DNA of 64,000 nt from DATBVX01 sp963810775 (GTDB lineage: Bacteria > Pseudomonadota > Gammaproteobacteria > Steroidobacterales > Steroidobacteraceae), in NCBI GenBank assembly GCA_963810775.1, contig CAWEOT010000025.1:124001-188000 (forward strand). Reading direction: 5' to 3'. Positions 9,911-18,684 of the stretch are shown piece after piece. Below the pieces are notes generated by a model. That model worked only from the letters and a program-made list of their open reading frames with translations, was not told the DNA's origin and searched no databases. Each line of letters starts with the position of its first letter. The stretch's first letter is position 1. A program made the translations under genes and the position numbers.

Positions 9911-11247
9911 GGAGTCGCTGGTTTGGGGGCGGTCGTCAACTCGACTCGATTGTTACGGGCTGCGATCTCATTCCACTGTCCCGCCGTGACACTGTCGGCG
10001 GTGGGATAGGGCTCCACGACGCGCGCGTCTCGAGGCTCGTCATTCACAACCACGCTGATTGCGCCATTCGTGCGCAGTCGGGCGCTCGAAGCCATATTGG
10101 CGAATGCCAGCGACTGCCGTTGTGCGGAATTCAAAGCCCCGTCGAATGGATTACCAATCAGGTCACACTTGGCCGCTGGAAGTTCCTCTGGCGCGAGCGC
10201 GTAGCCTTCGGTCGCATTCCCGGACAGGCAGAAGCGCCCGCGATACGCGGTCGCCCTCACGATGCCGGTGTAGGATTGTTGGCCGAGGCGCGCCACAAAC
10301 TCGCGCAACGCATCGACCCGGCCGAGCGCCAACGGCGGCTCACCGTAAGGAACCGGCTCGACTCGCCAATCGCTGCTGGACGGAGGCGCGCCCGGGGGTG
10401 ACGCGAGCGCTCCTGCTTGCCCACCTGATTTTTCCTGCGCTGCCTGAACTTCGCTGATCCGCTGGGTAGCGACGGCCAGCTGTGAGTTGGCCTGTTGCAG
10501 TCGCGTATTTTCTGCGGCCAGCGCGCCGTTTGCGGCCAGGGTCCTGAGATACAGGCCGCCAAACACTGCGCCGATCAGCAGCGCGGCAAGTACGCCGGCA
10601 ATCCACCACTGCGGCCAGGCCTGGGGCGGAGCGGCCGGAGGATCTTGCAGCGCTGGTGCCTCGCCAATCCACTTGCGCACGTCAGATGTAATTCTGTCGG
10701 CGAAGGAATCGAGCGTCGCCACCACGAACCGCCGCAGCTCCGCGTCGTGATTGCGAAGCGCTGCCTCGAGCTGCGGATGCCAGTCGGCCGGAACAAGGTC
10801 TGCTGCCTGCGGCGAAGGCGGCACGGGCGGCGGATTCACTGCGACGAATGCCGGCGGGCTCAAATCACGACGCTCCGGAAGCAGATGGAGCTGATAGAGG
10901 ACCTTGGAAACATCGACCGGCTTCACCAGCTTCGGCAGCACACCCACGGCGCCGAGCGCCCGCGCCTGGCCGACATACAGCTCTCCTTCCTGGGAGGTGT
11001 ACATCATGATCGGTATGGTGGCCGTACGCGGATTGTTCTTGATGGCCTGCACAGCCTGGAAGCCATCCATGCCCGGCATGAGATGGTCCATGAAGATCAC
11101 GTCGGGACGATGATGCGTCAGGTAGGCCATGGCGCTCTCGGCGGATTCCGCCGTGTCCACTTCGATGCTGTACTTCTGCAGCATCCGGCTCAACACGATG
11201 CGAGCCGAATTGGAATCGTCGACGATCAGTGCGCGCTTGGCCGACAT
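9907..11247 (-). CDS. Membrane-tethered response regulator with extra C-terminal domain
   Basis: 446 residues from the ATG at 11247, which has GAGG 9 bp upstream; a GTG 15 bp earlier is possible. Residues 1–122 are a receiver domain: acidic pair D10–D11, phospho-acceptor D54 in FMDHLMPGMDG, MMYTSQ switch and a conserved Lys near 106–109. A proline-rich linker follows, then one transmembrane helix (about 214–234), a coiled coil (about 238–270), and a C-terminal domain (about 295–435) with two Cys (340, 361) that would lie outside the cytoplasm. I do not recognise the last domain. It is translationally coupled to the hydrolase gene downstream. Confidence 0.82.
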   Translation of the reverse strand: MSAKRALIVDDSNSARIVLSRMLQKYSIEVDTAESAESAMAYLTHHRPDVIFMDHLMPGMDGFQAVQAIKNNPRTATIPIMMYTSQEGELYVGQARALGAVGVLPKLVKPVDVSKVLYQLHLLPERRDLSPPAFVAVNPPPVPPSPQAADLVPADWHPQLEAALRNHDAELRRFVVATLDSFADRITSDVRKWIGEAPALQDPPAAPPQAWPQWWIAGVLAALLIGAVFGGLYLRTLAANGALAAENTRLQQANSQLAVATQRISEVQAAQEKSGGQAGALASPPGAPPSSSDWRVEPVPYGEPPLALGRVDALREFVARLGQQSYTGIVRATAYRGRFCLSGNATEGYALAPEELPAAKCDLIGNPFDGALNSAQRQSLAFANMASSARLRTNGAISVVVNDEPRDARVVEPYPTADSVTAGQWNEIAARNNRVELTTAPKPATP

Positions 11248-11416
11248 CGGGCCGATCCTCACAGTTCAGCGGAGCGATCTTAGCGCGATTTGAGGACCTG
11301 TGATCCCGTTCACGCGGACAGGGCCACCCCGGATGTAAACCGCTCCCCCACTACCACGTTGTTCATAGCGCATAGGAATTCGAGCTTTGCATGCCCCTAT
11401 TTAAAGGAGCTTCAAT

Positions 11417-12052
11417 ATGTTCACTCAGTCGTCGCTCAAACCCGCCCTGCTGACGGCCGCGGGCCTTCTCAGTGTGGGACTGGCACTGGGCAGTTTCACC
11501 GCTCAGGCCGGGCCGGGCGATCGGGCTCAACGCCCACACGCACCGCGTGGCGATTGGAGCAGCCACACCGAGCGCCAACGCACCGAAGACGGCCACACTG
11601 CTCATACCACGTGGAATGGCAGCAACGGCAAGACAGCGTCACGCGATGCCACGGTCGTGAACGACAAAGCTGCGCAGACCCGCACGCGTGATGTCTCCTA
11701 CACGGGCCCGAACGGTAAGCCACGCTCCGTGCACGACGTGACGCAGAAGACCGACAACGGCTATGCGCGTAACTCCACATATACGAATGCCGACGGCGAG
11801 TCGGCGACGCGTAATGCGGCCGTCACGAACGACAAGGACAATGGTACCCGCACGCGCGAGGTGACGTACACGGGCGTGAACGGCAAGACCTCGACGGCGA
11901 ACACCGTCACGACCCGTACCGATACGGGCTACACGCGCGACACGACCGTCACCGGTCCGAACGGTGGCAGCGGAACCCGCGAAGTGGTCGTGGCCTGTGA
12001 CAAGGCGGCCGGACATTGCACCAAGGACGTCGCAGTGAACACCAACAACTGA
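11417..12052 (+). CDS. Secreted protein with three ~56-residue repeats
   Basis: 211 residues. A signal peptide (about 1–31) precedes a Thr/Asn/Gly-rich region built of three repeats starting near residues 55, 111 and 167. Each carries a TxxGYxR-type start, an NGxxxTR centre and a DK…TRTRxVxYTGxNGK end; the third is truncated and has two Cys (C194, C201). Such repeats suggest a beta-rich extracellular or periplasmic structure. A strong AAAGGAG precedes the ATG, and a clear terminator at 12098–12131 follows. No enzymatic motif is visible and I do not recognise the family. Confidence 0.75.
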   Translation: MFTQSSLKPALLTAAGLLSVGLALGSFTAQAGPGDRAQRPHAPRGDWSSHTERQRTEDGHTAHTTWNGSNGKTASRDATVVNDKAAQTRTRDVSYTGPNGKPRSVHDVTQKTDNGYARNSTYTNADGESATRNAAVTNDKDNGTRTREVTYTGVNGKTSTANTVTTRTDTGYTRDTTVTGPNGGSGTREVVVACDKAAGHCTKDVAVNTNN

Positions 12053-12097
12053 GGATTTCGAGGAATTTGGCGTAACCCCCACGCCACCTCGAGGCGC

Positions 12098-12131
12098 GCG
12101 GCGCGGAGATGAAGATCCGCGCCGCTTTTTT
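12098..12131 (+). terminator. Rho-independent terminator after the repeat protein
   Basis: Perfect 10-bp stem GCGGCGCGGA / TCCGCGCCGC with an 8-nt loop, followed by TTTTTT (12126–12131). It terminates the plus-strand transcript. The end of the T-run also supplies the TAA stop codon of the convergent gene (12130–12132). Confidence 0.9.
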
Positions 12132-13011
12132 ATGGCGAAGCCTTCGCGAGCTCCTCGAGATCTCCGGCCAGCTTCGTGAGCCTGTCCTGGATAGCCTTGC
12201 GCTGCTCGCCGCTCCAGGTCGCATCCAGTGACGCCATGAGATCGATGATGCGTGAGCGGTTTGCCTCAAAACCCGACCGGTAGGCTTGCGTCCAGGTGGG
12301 TCTCGGATCGAGGAGTAGGGCACGCACCGATTCGTCGCGCGCTTGTACGTCACCCGTTGCGCTCAACGCGCGCTTCAGTTGATCGCGCCATCGGGCACGG
12401 CTCTCGAGCCAGTCACAACCAGTGGGTCGCAAGTCTTTCGCTGCTGCCGCAACCAGCTCGCTTTGCGAGTCATCGAGCGTACCCGCCCAATACTTGACTG
12501 CGCGCGTGATGCTCTTGACGCGCCGCGCCGTCTGCTTCTCCGACGGCGCGACGCACTCCTCGTCGCGCGAATCCTCGTCATCCTCGGCAAAGCTGTCAAG
12601 GAGCTCATCCACCTGGGCCGGCGACAACGATTGCAGCCAGCGCGCGGCCTCGGGCGTGAGCTCGCGGATGATGTCCACCCAGAATCCCTCGATGGTTTGT
12701 GACGCCCGCTCGATCTGCTCGCGCGTTACAGGCTGCGCAATCTCCGCGGAGAGCGAGCGCATGAAAGCGCTGTAGCGACCGAGCTGGGAGCTGCGATGCC
12801 ACGCTGTAAGTGACGTGATGGCGCTCTTGAGTTCGGCCTCCTGCGCATCGTCCAGGCTGACCTGGCCGCTCAAATACCAGGGAATGAGAAAGTTGAGGCG
12901 GTTGTAGAGGAACTGCGCGGTGCAGCCGCTGATCAACGTAAGGCATAGGAGTGCCAGACCCGCGACTCGCAGGCCGGATCTGCGCTGGTTGACACACTCA
13001 TGCGGACTCAT
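12130..13011 (-). CDS. DUF6279-family lipoprotein
   Basis: 293 residues from the ATG at 13011, preceded by AGGAG with 9 bp spacing; upstream in-frame ATGs lie inside the divergent gene and are rejected. Lipoprotein signal peptide with LISGC (Cys30), then the family's start YNRLNFLIPWYLSGQVSLDDAQ and a mostly alpha-helical body with conserved Trp and Arg residues. The family is widespread in gammaproteobacteria with no assigned function. It diverges from the ydbH-like gene with a 97-bp shared promoter region. Confidence 0.82.
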   Translation of the reverse strand: MSPHECVNQRRSGLRVAGLALLCLTLISGCTAQFLYNRLNFLIPWYLSGQVSLDDAQEAELKSAITSLTAWHRSSQLGRYSAFMRSLSAEIAQPVTREQIERASQTIEGFWVDIIRELTPEAARWLQSLSPAQVDELLDSFAEDDEDSRDEECVAPSEKQTARRVKSITRAVKYWAGTLDDSQSELVAAAAKDLRPTGCDWLESRARWRDQLKRALSATGDVQARDESVRALLLDPRPTWTQAYRSGFEANRSRIIDLMASLDATWSGEQRKAIQDRLTKLAGDLEELAKASP

Positions 13012-13108
13012 CGTTAATCGCTCCTGCATGCTGAGGGCAGCTCTGCACAGGTTTCGTGAGGCGCGTTGCGTCGCCAACGGTGCAGATGCTAGGCGCACCG
13101 TGCAGCCA

Positions 13109-15235
13109 ATGGTCGATTCCATTGGCTCGCGCCTTCCGGCGACTTGTCTTCTCGCAACATTGTGCCTGCTCGTTATCCCGGGGCGCAGCCCCGCCATCGA
13201 CGCGCTCACGCTCAGCATCGGCGATGTACAGGGCGAGGGCTGGAATGCGAGCGATGTAACGATTGCATTCGAGCTGGCTGGTGATGGCAAGACCCTGGTG
13301 CGGTTGCTCGCCAAGCGCATGACCTTGCTGCCCGAGCTGGGCGCCGTAACGGACGTGACCGTTGAGTGCCAGAACCCTGTGGTGAAGGGACCGCAATATG
13401 GCTGCAAGGATGCCAGGGTCAAAGGGTTGTTCGGTCGCGTCCGGCACCAGCAGTTCACCGCCAACGTGACCTATGACAGCACGCGGGGCACGCTGGATTT
13501 CTCGACGCGCGGCTTGCGAATCGCAGGCGGTGCGGCGCGCATCAACGGCAAATGGCTCGATTCGGGATGGCGGATCGAATTCCAGACCGATGCCGCGCGG
13601 CTTGCGGAGTTGCGCAAGATCGTCGTGCCGTGGTTGGAGCTGCCGGCGGATCTTACGATCGACGGACGCACCACGATGACAATGCGACTCAAGGGTGCGG
13701 CGAGCCTCAGCACTATCGAAGTCAACGGGAAATTCTCGGACGTAACCGCGAACAACAGTGCCGGGACCATCGCCACTGACAAACTTGCGTTCGAGCTGGA
13801 CGCGACCCTGACGCCTGCGGGGAACGACTGGGGGATTCGCGCCAGGATTCAATCGAATTCGGGCCAGGCTTACAGCGATCCGATCTTTCTCGACTTCGGC
13901 CAGAACGCCTTGGTCGCAAACGTCGAAGGCCATTGGCTTACCAATACCGGCCTGATCCATTTCGCACCGCTCGACGTGGAACAGCAGGGCGTCGTGAGCG
14001 GGACCATCACCGGCGACATCGACGTCAAGGGCGAAAGCATGCTGCGCGATCTGCGTATCGAGCTACGCTCGCTGCAATTCCCGGGCGCATTCACCGCGTT
14101 CATTCAACCCTTCCTGGTCGCTACGAACTTCAAGGACTTCACCACCTCCGGCCGCGTGTCAGGGACGGTCGAACTCGATGCTGGAGCCCCGGCCGCACTC
14201 GATCTGCAGCTTGCGAATGTGACGTTCGACGACAAAGCCGGCAGGGCGCAAATGCGCCAGCTCAATGGCCGTGTGGCATGGATGTCGTCCGCGCGCCGCG
14301 GCAGTGTTGCGGGCAGTGATTCCGCAACCGCAGGGGCGAATTCACACCTGGAATGGGAGGGTTCCGCGGTCTACGGCCTCACCGGTGGGCGGGCGCAAAT
14401 CGACTTCAACACCTCGGGTGCCGATTTTCGGGTGCTCAAGCCGACGGTCCTGCCCGTGCTCGACGGCGGACTCAATATCTCTTCGCTCAGCGTGCGCGAC
14501 TTCGGCGCACCACAGATGTCGTTGCGTTTCGCGGCGGAGTTGCAGCCGATCAGCGTCGCGCTGTTGTCGAGGGCGTTCGGCTGGCCGGAATTCAGCGGCA
14601 AGCTCGAGGGGCGTATTCCGGAAGTGAGTCTTGAAGAAGACATGCTGTCCCTGGGCGGCGATCTCGAGATGTCCGCGTTCGGCGGTCAGATCCTGGTGAA
14701 CGGGCTCAAGCTCAAGAATCCGCTCGGGATCTATCCGCGTCTAAATGCCAACATTAGAGCGCGCGGCCTCGATCTGCAGGCAGTGACCGGGACGTTCGAG
14801 TTCGGCGAAATCACCGGACGCCTGGACGCCGACATCAAGGGGCTGGAGCTGTTCCGCTGGGCGCCGATCAAGTTCGACGCCAAGCTCTATACCCCGCCGG
14901 GTGACAAATCGCGTCATCTCATCAGCCAGCGCGCGGTAAAGAACCTGTCGAACATCGGTGGCAGCGGCGGCGGTGTCGCTGCAGTACTGCAGAGCGGCTT
15001 CCTGCGCTTCTTCGAGAACTTTCACTACTCGCGCCTGGGCCTGAGCTGCCGGCTGGACAACGAAACCTGCTTCATGGACGGCATCGAACCGCAGCAGGGC
15101 GATGCGTACTACATCGTCAAGGGCAGCGGCATCCCTCGCATCGACATCATCGGCAACGCCCACCGCGTCAACTGGAATCGTCTCGTGAATCAGCTCAAGG
15201 CGATCCAGGAATCCGGCGGCCCGGTAATCGAGTAG
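13109..15235 (+). CDS. ydbH: YdbH-like AsmA-family periplasmic protein
   Basis: About 708 residues. An N-terminal hydrophobic signal/anchor (ATCLLATLCLLVIPG) is followed by a long run of beta-strand-like amphipathic segments with no catalytic motif, as in AsmA-like lipid-bridge proteins. The C-terminus (SNIGGSGGGVAAVLQSGFLR…GSGIPRIDIIGNA) matches what I know of YdbH-type ends. In E. coli YdbH acts with TamB and YhdP in moving phospholipids to the outer membrane. Assignment is reinforced by the next gene, a YnbE/YdbL-type lipoprotein. The start is uncertain: a GTG at 13100 has a better-placed AGG than the ATG used here. Confidence 0.72.
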   Translation: MVDSIGSRLPATCLLATLCLLVIPGRSPAIDALTLSIGDVQGEGWNASDVTIAFELAGDGKTLVRLLAKRMTLLPELGAVTDVTVECQNPVVKGPQYGCKDARVKGLFGRVRHQQFTANVTYDSTRGTLDFSTRGLRIAGGAARINGKWLDSGWRIEFQTDAARLAELRKIVVPWLELPADLTIDGRTTMTMRLKGAASLSTIEVNGKFSDVTANNSAGTIATDKLAFELDATLTPAGNDWGIRARIQSNSGQAYSDPIFLDFGQNALVANVEGHWLTNTGLIHFAPLDVEQQGVVSGTITGDIDVKGESMLRDLRIELRSLQFPGAFTAFIQPFLVATNFKDFTTSGRVSGTVELDAGAPAALDLQLANVTFDDKAGRAQMRQLNGRVAWMSSARRGSVAGSDSATAGANSHLEWEGSAVYGLTGGRAQIDFNTSGADFRVLKPTVLPVLDGGLNISSLSVRDFGAPQMSLRFAAELQPISVALLSRAFGWPEFSGKLEGRIPEVSLEEDMLSLGGDLEMSAFGGQILVNGLKLKNPLGIYPRLNANIRARGLDLQAVTGTFEFGEITGRLDADIKGLELFRWAPIKFDAKLYTPPGDKSRHLISQRAVKNLSNIGGSGGGVAAVLQSGFLRFFENFHYSRLGLSCRLDNETCFMDGIEPQQGDAYYIVKGSGIPRIDIIGNAHRVNWNRLVNQLKAIQESGGPVIE

Positions 15236-15351
15236 CCCGGGTGCAATCCCCGCCCCTTTTCCATAAACTCATTCAGTCCGCATTCAGCGCACTGCGTAAG
15301 AATTGCCCGGCAGCCTGCCCGATCGGCGGGCTGCGAATTCAAGGAGGCCCC

Positions 15352-15963
15352 ATGCGCCGTCTCGCCACTGTCAAGATCCTCGCGCTCGTGAGCGTTCTCG
15401 TCGCCGCGTGCGTGACGATCAACGTGTATTTCCCGGCCGCTGCCGCCGAAAAGGCTGCCGACCGGATCATCGACGATGTCTGGGGGCCGCAAGGTCAGCC
15501 GACACCCAACTCGAATGACAAGACCTCGCTCCTGGCGCCGGACGGCATGCAGCACATGCTCTTCGTCGCGGTCGGGGCGGCACTGGATTTCGTGATTCCC
15601 GCGGCGCATGCGCAGGTCGATCTAGACGTCTCGACGCCGGAGATTCGCGCGATTACTGCTTCGATGGAATCGCGTCATGCCCAGCTCGCCAAGTACTACA
15701 GCTCGGGCGCCGTCGGTCTTACTGAGGATGGCCTGGTCGAAGTGCGCGATCAGAATGCTATCCCGCTGCCGGAGCGCAACGCCGTGCGCCAGCTCGTCGC
15801 GGATGAAAACCGTGACCGCTCGGCGCTCTACGCGCAGATCGCCAAGGCGAACGGCCACGCCGAGTGGGAAAAGGATATTCGTGAGACCTTCGCCAAGCGT
15901 TGGGTCGCCAAAGCGCAGGGCGGCTGGTACTACAAGGCTGGCGGGGCCTGGAAGCAGAAGTAG
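15352..15963 (+). CDS. ydbL: YnbE/YdbL-like lipoprotein (DUF1318), apparent fusion
   Basis: 203 residues; AAGGAGG precedes the ATG. The lipoprotein signal ends VAAC (Cys20) and continues VTINVYFPAAAAEKAADRII, resembling a YnbE-like lipoprotein segment. After a linker, residues 69–87 (LFVAVGAALDF then AAHA|Q) look like a second, internal signal peptide. From about residue 95 a DUF1318/YdbL domain follows (GAVGLTEDGLVEVRD…LVADENRDRSALYAQIAKANG). In E. coli ydbH, ynbE and ydbL are separate genes of one operon; here the last two appear joined. It probably anchors the YdbH bridge at the outer membrane (inference). Confidence 0.8.
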   Translation: MRRLATVKILALVSVLVAACVTINVYFPAAAAEKAADRIIDDVWGPQGQPTPNSNDKTSLLAPDGMQHMLFVAVGAALDFVIPAAHAQVDLDVSTPEIRAITASMESRHAQLAKYYSSGAVGLTEDGLVEVRDQNAIPLPERNAVRQLVADENRDRSALYAQIAKANGHAEWEKDIRETFAKRWVAKAQGGWYYKAGGAWKQK

Positions 15964-15976
15964 GTCAAAGGCTTTG

Positions 15977-16002
15977 AACCCTCTCCCGCCCGGGAGAGGG
16001 TT
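15977..16002. terminator. Perfect 12-bp palindrome between convergent genes
   Basis: AACCCTCTCCCG, a 2-base loop, then CGGGAGAGGGTT, flanked by short T-runs on either strand. It lies between the stops of the ydbL-like and yadH genes, so it probably acts as a bidirectional terminator. Sequences of this kind recur between genes in many high-GC proteobacteria. Confidence 0.7.
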
Positions 16003-16785
16003 TCACTCGCGAATCCCCACGCCGCGGTTCATCAGTATCACCGCGAGGCTGTATAGAGCCAGGGCAAACCCGACCATGATGGCGAATGCCAGCCTGACAT
16101 CGACGTCGGAGACACCGAGAAACCCGAAGCGAAACGCGTTCACCATGTAGAGGATCGGGTTCGCGTGCGATAACGCCCCGGCCCACCCCGGCAGGAGCGA
16201 GATCGAGTAGAACACGCCGCCGAAATAGGTGAGGGGCGTGAGGATGAAGGTCGGAAACCAGGAGATCTGATCGAAATTCTTGGCGAAGATCGCGTTGATG
16301 AATCCGCCCAACGAGAACACGATTGAGGTAAGCAGCACAGCGGACATGATGATGAGCGCGTGGTGCACGTGCAGGTGCGTGAAGAACAACGCCACGATGG
16401 ACACTACCGCACCCACCAGCAATCCGCGCATTACGCCGCCGCCGATGTAGCCAAGCACGATCAGCCAGTTCGGGAGCGGCGAGACCAGGATCTCCTCGAT
16501 GTGCTTGCCGAACCTCGCGCCGAAGAATGATGACACTACGTTCGCGTACGAGTTGGTGATCACCGACATCATGATCAGCCCCGGCGCGATGTATTGCATG
16601 TAGTCGTAGCCGCCCATCTGCCCGATGCGCCGGCCGATGAGACTGCCGAAGATGATGAAGTAAAGTCCCGCGGTCACCGCCGGCGGCAGTATCGTTTGCG
16701 CCCAAATGCGCACGATGCGGCCGAACTCGCGCAGCAGGATGGTGCCGAAGCCGATGCTGTCCGGCCTGAGGCGTGACTCGCTCAT
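16003..16785 (-). CDS. yadH: ABC-2 type transporter permease, YadH-like
   Basis: 260-residue membrane protein with six predicted helices and the ABC-2 permease core (IAPGLIMMSVITNSYANVVSSFFGARFGKHIEE, quoted here only as residues ~90–122). Later segments FPTFILTPLTYFGGVFYS and ALSHANPILYMVNAFRFG are conserved in YadH. It pairs with the ATPase encoded immediately upstream; start and stop overlap as ATGA. Substrate unknown. E. coli yadGH is likewise uncharacterised. Confidence 0.9.
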   Translation of the reverse strand: MSESRLRPDSIGFGTILLREFGRIVRIWAQTILPPAVTAGLYFIIFGSLIGRRIGQMGGYDYMQYIAPGLIMMSVITNSYANVVSSFFGARFGKHIEEILVSPLPNWLIVLGYIGGGVMRGLLVGAVVSIVALFFTHLHVHHALIIMSAVLLTSIVFSLGGFINAIFAKNFDQISWFPTFILTPLTYFGGVFYSISLLPGWAGALSHANPILYMVNAFRFGFLGVSDVDVRLAFAIMVGFALALYSLAVILMNRGVGIRE

Positions 16786-17726
16786 GGCGGCGCCGATCCG
16801 TTGCCGTTGTCATCGCTCCGGCCCTCCACGAGCCGCATGAAGAAGTCTTCGAGCCGGTTCACTTTGTTGCGCATGCTGAGCACTTCGATGCCAGACGCTG
16901 ACAGGCGTGCGAAGATGTCGTTGAGGCTCTGCTCACGATCCACTTCGATCTCGAGTGTGTGATCGTCCGTGAGCTTCACTTCGTAGCCGGGCAGATCGGG
17001 GAGCGCTGCGATCGAATTGCGCAGGTTGAAGACGAAGATCTCCGTCTTGAGTTTGCGGATCACGTTGCTCATGCGATCGTGCTCGATGATCCGGCCCTCA
17101 TCTATGATCGCGATGTGGCGGCAGAGGTTCTCCGCCTCTTCCAGATAGTGAGTTGTGAGAATAATGGTCGTCCCGCTGGCGTTGATCGCGCGCAGGAAGT
17201 CCCACATCGAGCGGCGAATCTCGATGTCGACGCCGGCGGTTGGCTCGTCGAGGATCAGCAGGCGCGGCTCGTGCACCAGCGCCCGCGCGATCATCAGGCG
17301 GCGCTTCATACCACCGGACAGCGTGCGTGCCATCGAACGGCGCTTCTCCCAGAGCTGAAGCTGCTTCAGATACTTTTCGCCCCGCTGCCGCGCGAGCGCA
17401 CGCGGCAGGCCATAGAAGCCCGCCTGGTTGACGACGATGGTCTCGACTGCTTCGAACTGGTTGAAGTTGATTTCCTGCGGCACGAGGCCGATGCAGGACT
17501 TGGCGACCTCGAGGTCGGTGTCGATGTCGTGCCCGAATACGGCCGCGGTGCCATCGGTCTTGTTGACGAGCGAGGTGACTATGCCGATCGCCGTGGTCTT
17601 GCCGGCCCCGTTCGGGCCCAGCAATGCGAAGAAATCGCCTTCCTCGACATCGAGATTGATACCCTTGAGTGCCTGAACGCCGTTCTTGTAGGTCTTGGTG
17701 AGATTCTTGAGCGACAGCGCCAGCAT
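16782..17726 (-). CDS. yadG: ABC transporter ATP-binding protein, YadG-like
   Basis: 314 residues. Walker A GPNGAGKT (37–44), signature LSGGMKRRLMIARAL, Walker B LLILDEPTAGVD and the switch His in LTTHYLEEAE are all intact. The C-terminal extension ending with SMRNKVNRLEDFFMRLVEGR matches YadG. It energises the YadH permease encoded 4 bp overlapping downstream. The gene diverges from the small membrane-protein gene at 17767 with only 40 bp between. Confidence 0.93.
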   Translation of the reverse strand: MLALSLKNLTKTYKNGVQALKGINLDVEEGDFFALLGPNGAGKTTAIGIVTSLVNKTDGTAAVFGHDIDTDLEVAKSCIGLVPQEINFNQFEAVETIVVNQAGFYGLPRALARQRGEKYLKQLQLWEKRRSMARTLSGGMKRRLMIARALVHEPRLLILDEPTAGVDIEIRRSMWDFLRAINASGTTIILTTHYLEEAENLCRHIAIIDEGRIIEHDRMSNVIRKLKTEIFVFNLRNSIAALPDLPGYEVKLTDDHTLEIEVDREQSLNDIFARLSASGIEVLSMRNKVNRLEDFFMRLVEGRSDDNGNGSAPP

Positions 17727-17766
17727 AAAGGTGGGGTGTAAACGGGACGGCGGCGAAGATTAGCAC

Positions 17767-18297
17767 ATGACCATCATTCAGACTTTGCGCCGCGCACTCA
17801 TCCTGGTGGCGATCTTCAACGTCATCCAGATCGTTTTACAGGCGCCTTATTTGCCTGCCCGGCTCGCGGTACGCTTCAACGCAGCAGGCGTTGCGGTCGG
17901 ATTCAGCAGCGCACAGACCTTCGCGACCATCAATCTCGTGATCATCGCGATCATCGTGATGGCGTTCCTGATCCTGCCCGGCGCCCTGGCGCGGCGGCGG
18001 CAGTTACGCTGGCGGCTGCCGCACCGCGGCTACTGGCTGGCGAACGAACGGCGCGAGAAGACCATCGAATACCTGCAGCGCCAGTTCCTCTGGTACGGGA
18101 TCATCACGCTGCTGCTGCTGATGGCGGTGTTCCAGCTCGTAGTCGAGGCGAACCGGCACACACCGGCATTGCTCGACAGCACGCGCCTCGTGTGGCTGCT
18201 GATCGGTTACACGGCCTTCATCATCGTCTGGGGCTGGGCCTTCTGGCGCCGGTTCTCGAAGCCACCGCCCGAGAAGAGCGACAACCCTTTCGGCTGA
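17767..18297 (+). CDS. Four-helix membrane protein, DUF1648-like
   Basis: 176 residues with hydrophobic helices near 10–27, 50–73, 110–128 and 142–160. The first loop, LPARLAVRFNAAGVAVGF, resembles the DUF1648 motif (LPxxIPxHFNxxGxxD) but lacks its usual acidic end. No enzyme motif. It is followed after 5 bp by the DUF2784 gene, so both are probably translated from one mRNA. Function unknown. Confidence 0.72.
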   Translation: MTIIQTLRRALILVAIFNVIQIVLQAPYLPARLAVRFNAAGVAVGFSSAQTFATINLVIIAIIVMAFLILPGALARRRQLRWRLPHRGYWLANERREKTIEYLQRQFLWYGIITLLLLMAVFQLVVEANRHTPALLDSTRLVWLLIGYTAFIIVWGWAFWRRFSKPPPEKSDNPFG

Positions 18298-18302
18298 GAC
18301 AC

Positions 18303-18677
18303 GTGCACTACGGCCTGCTTGCGGACCTCACGGTGCTACTGCATGCGGCCTTCATCTTATTTGCGGTATTCGGCGGCCTGCTTGCGGTGCGCTGGCCACG
18401 AATCGCCTGGCTGCACGTCCCCGCGGTGCTGTGGGCAGCATTCATGGAGTTCTCGGGCCGGATCTGCCCGCTCACGCCACTCGAGAATCACTACCGCGAG
18501 CTGGCGGGTGAGAGTGGGTACACCGGTGGTTTCATCGAACACTACATTCTGCCGGTGATTTATCCGGCCGGACTCACGCGCGACATCCAGCTCGGGTTGG
18601 GACTCGGCGTCCTCGTCGTGAATATCGTGGCGTATGGAATCGTCATTCGGCGCTCGATGAAACGCACGCTTCCTTGA
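18303..18677 (+). CDS. DUF2784 family membrane protein
   Basis: 124 residues from a GTG start 5 bp after the preceding stop. Three or four hydrophobic helices and the DUF2784 core: HAAFILFAVFGGLLAVRWPR, then WAAFMEFSGRICPLTPLENH and the late YPAGLTRDIQLGLG. The family is a small bacterial membrane protein group without known function. The adjacent upstream gene is also a small membrane protein. Confidence 0.85.
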   Translation: MHYGLLADLTVLLHAAFILFAVFGGLLAVRWPRIAWLHVPAVLWAAFMEFSGRICPLTPLENHYRELAGESGYTGGFIEHYILPVIYPAGLTRDIQLGLGLGVLVVNIVAYGIVIRRSMKRTLP

Positions 18678-18684
18678 CGCGAAC

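Noticed and set aside
10495..11283. 262-codon plus-strand ORF
   Set aside because: Antisense shadow of the response regulator; its His/Arg-rich translation has no recognizable motif.
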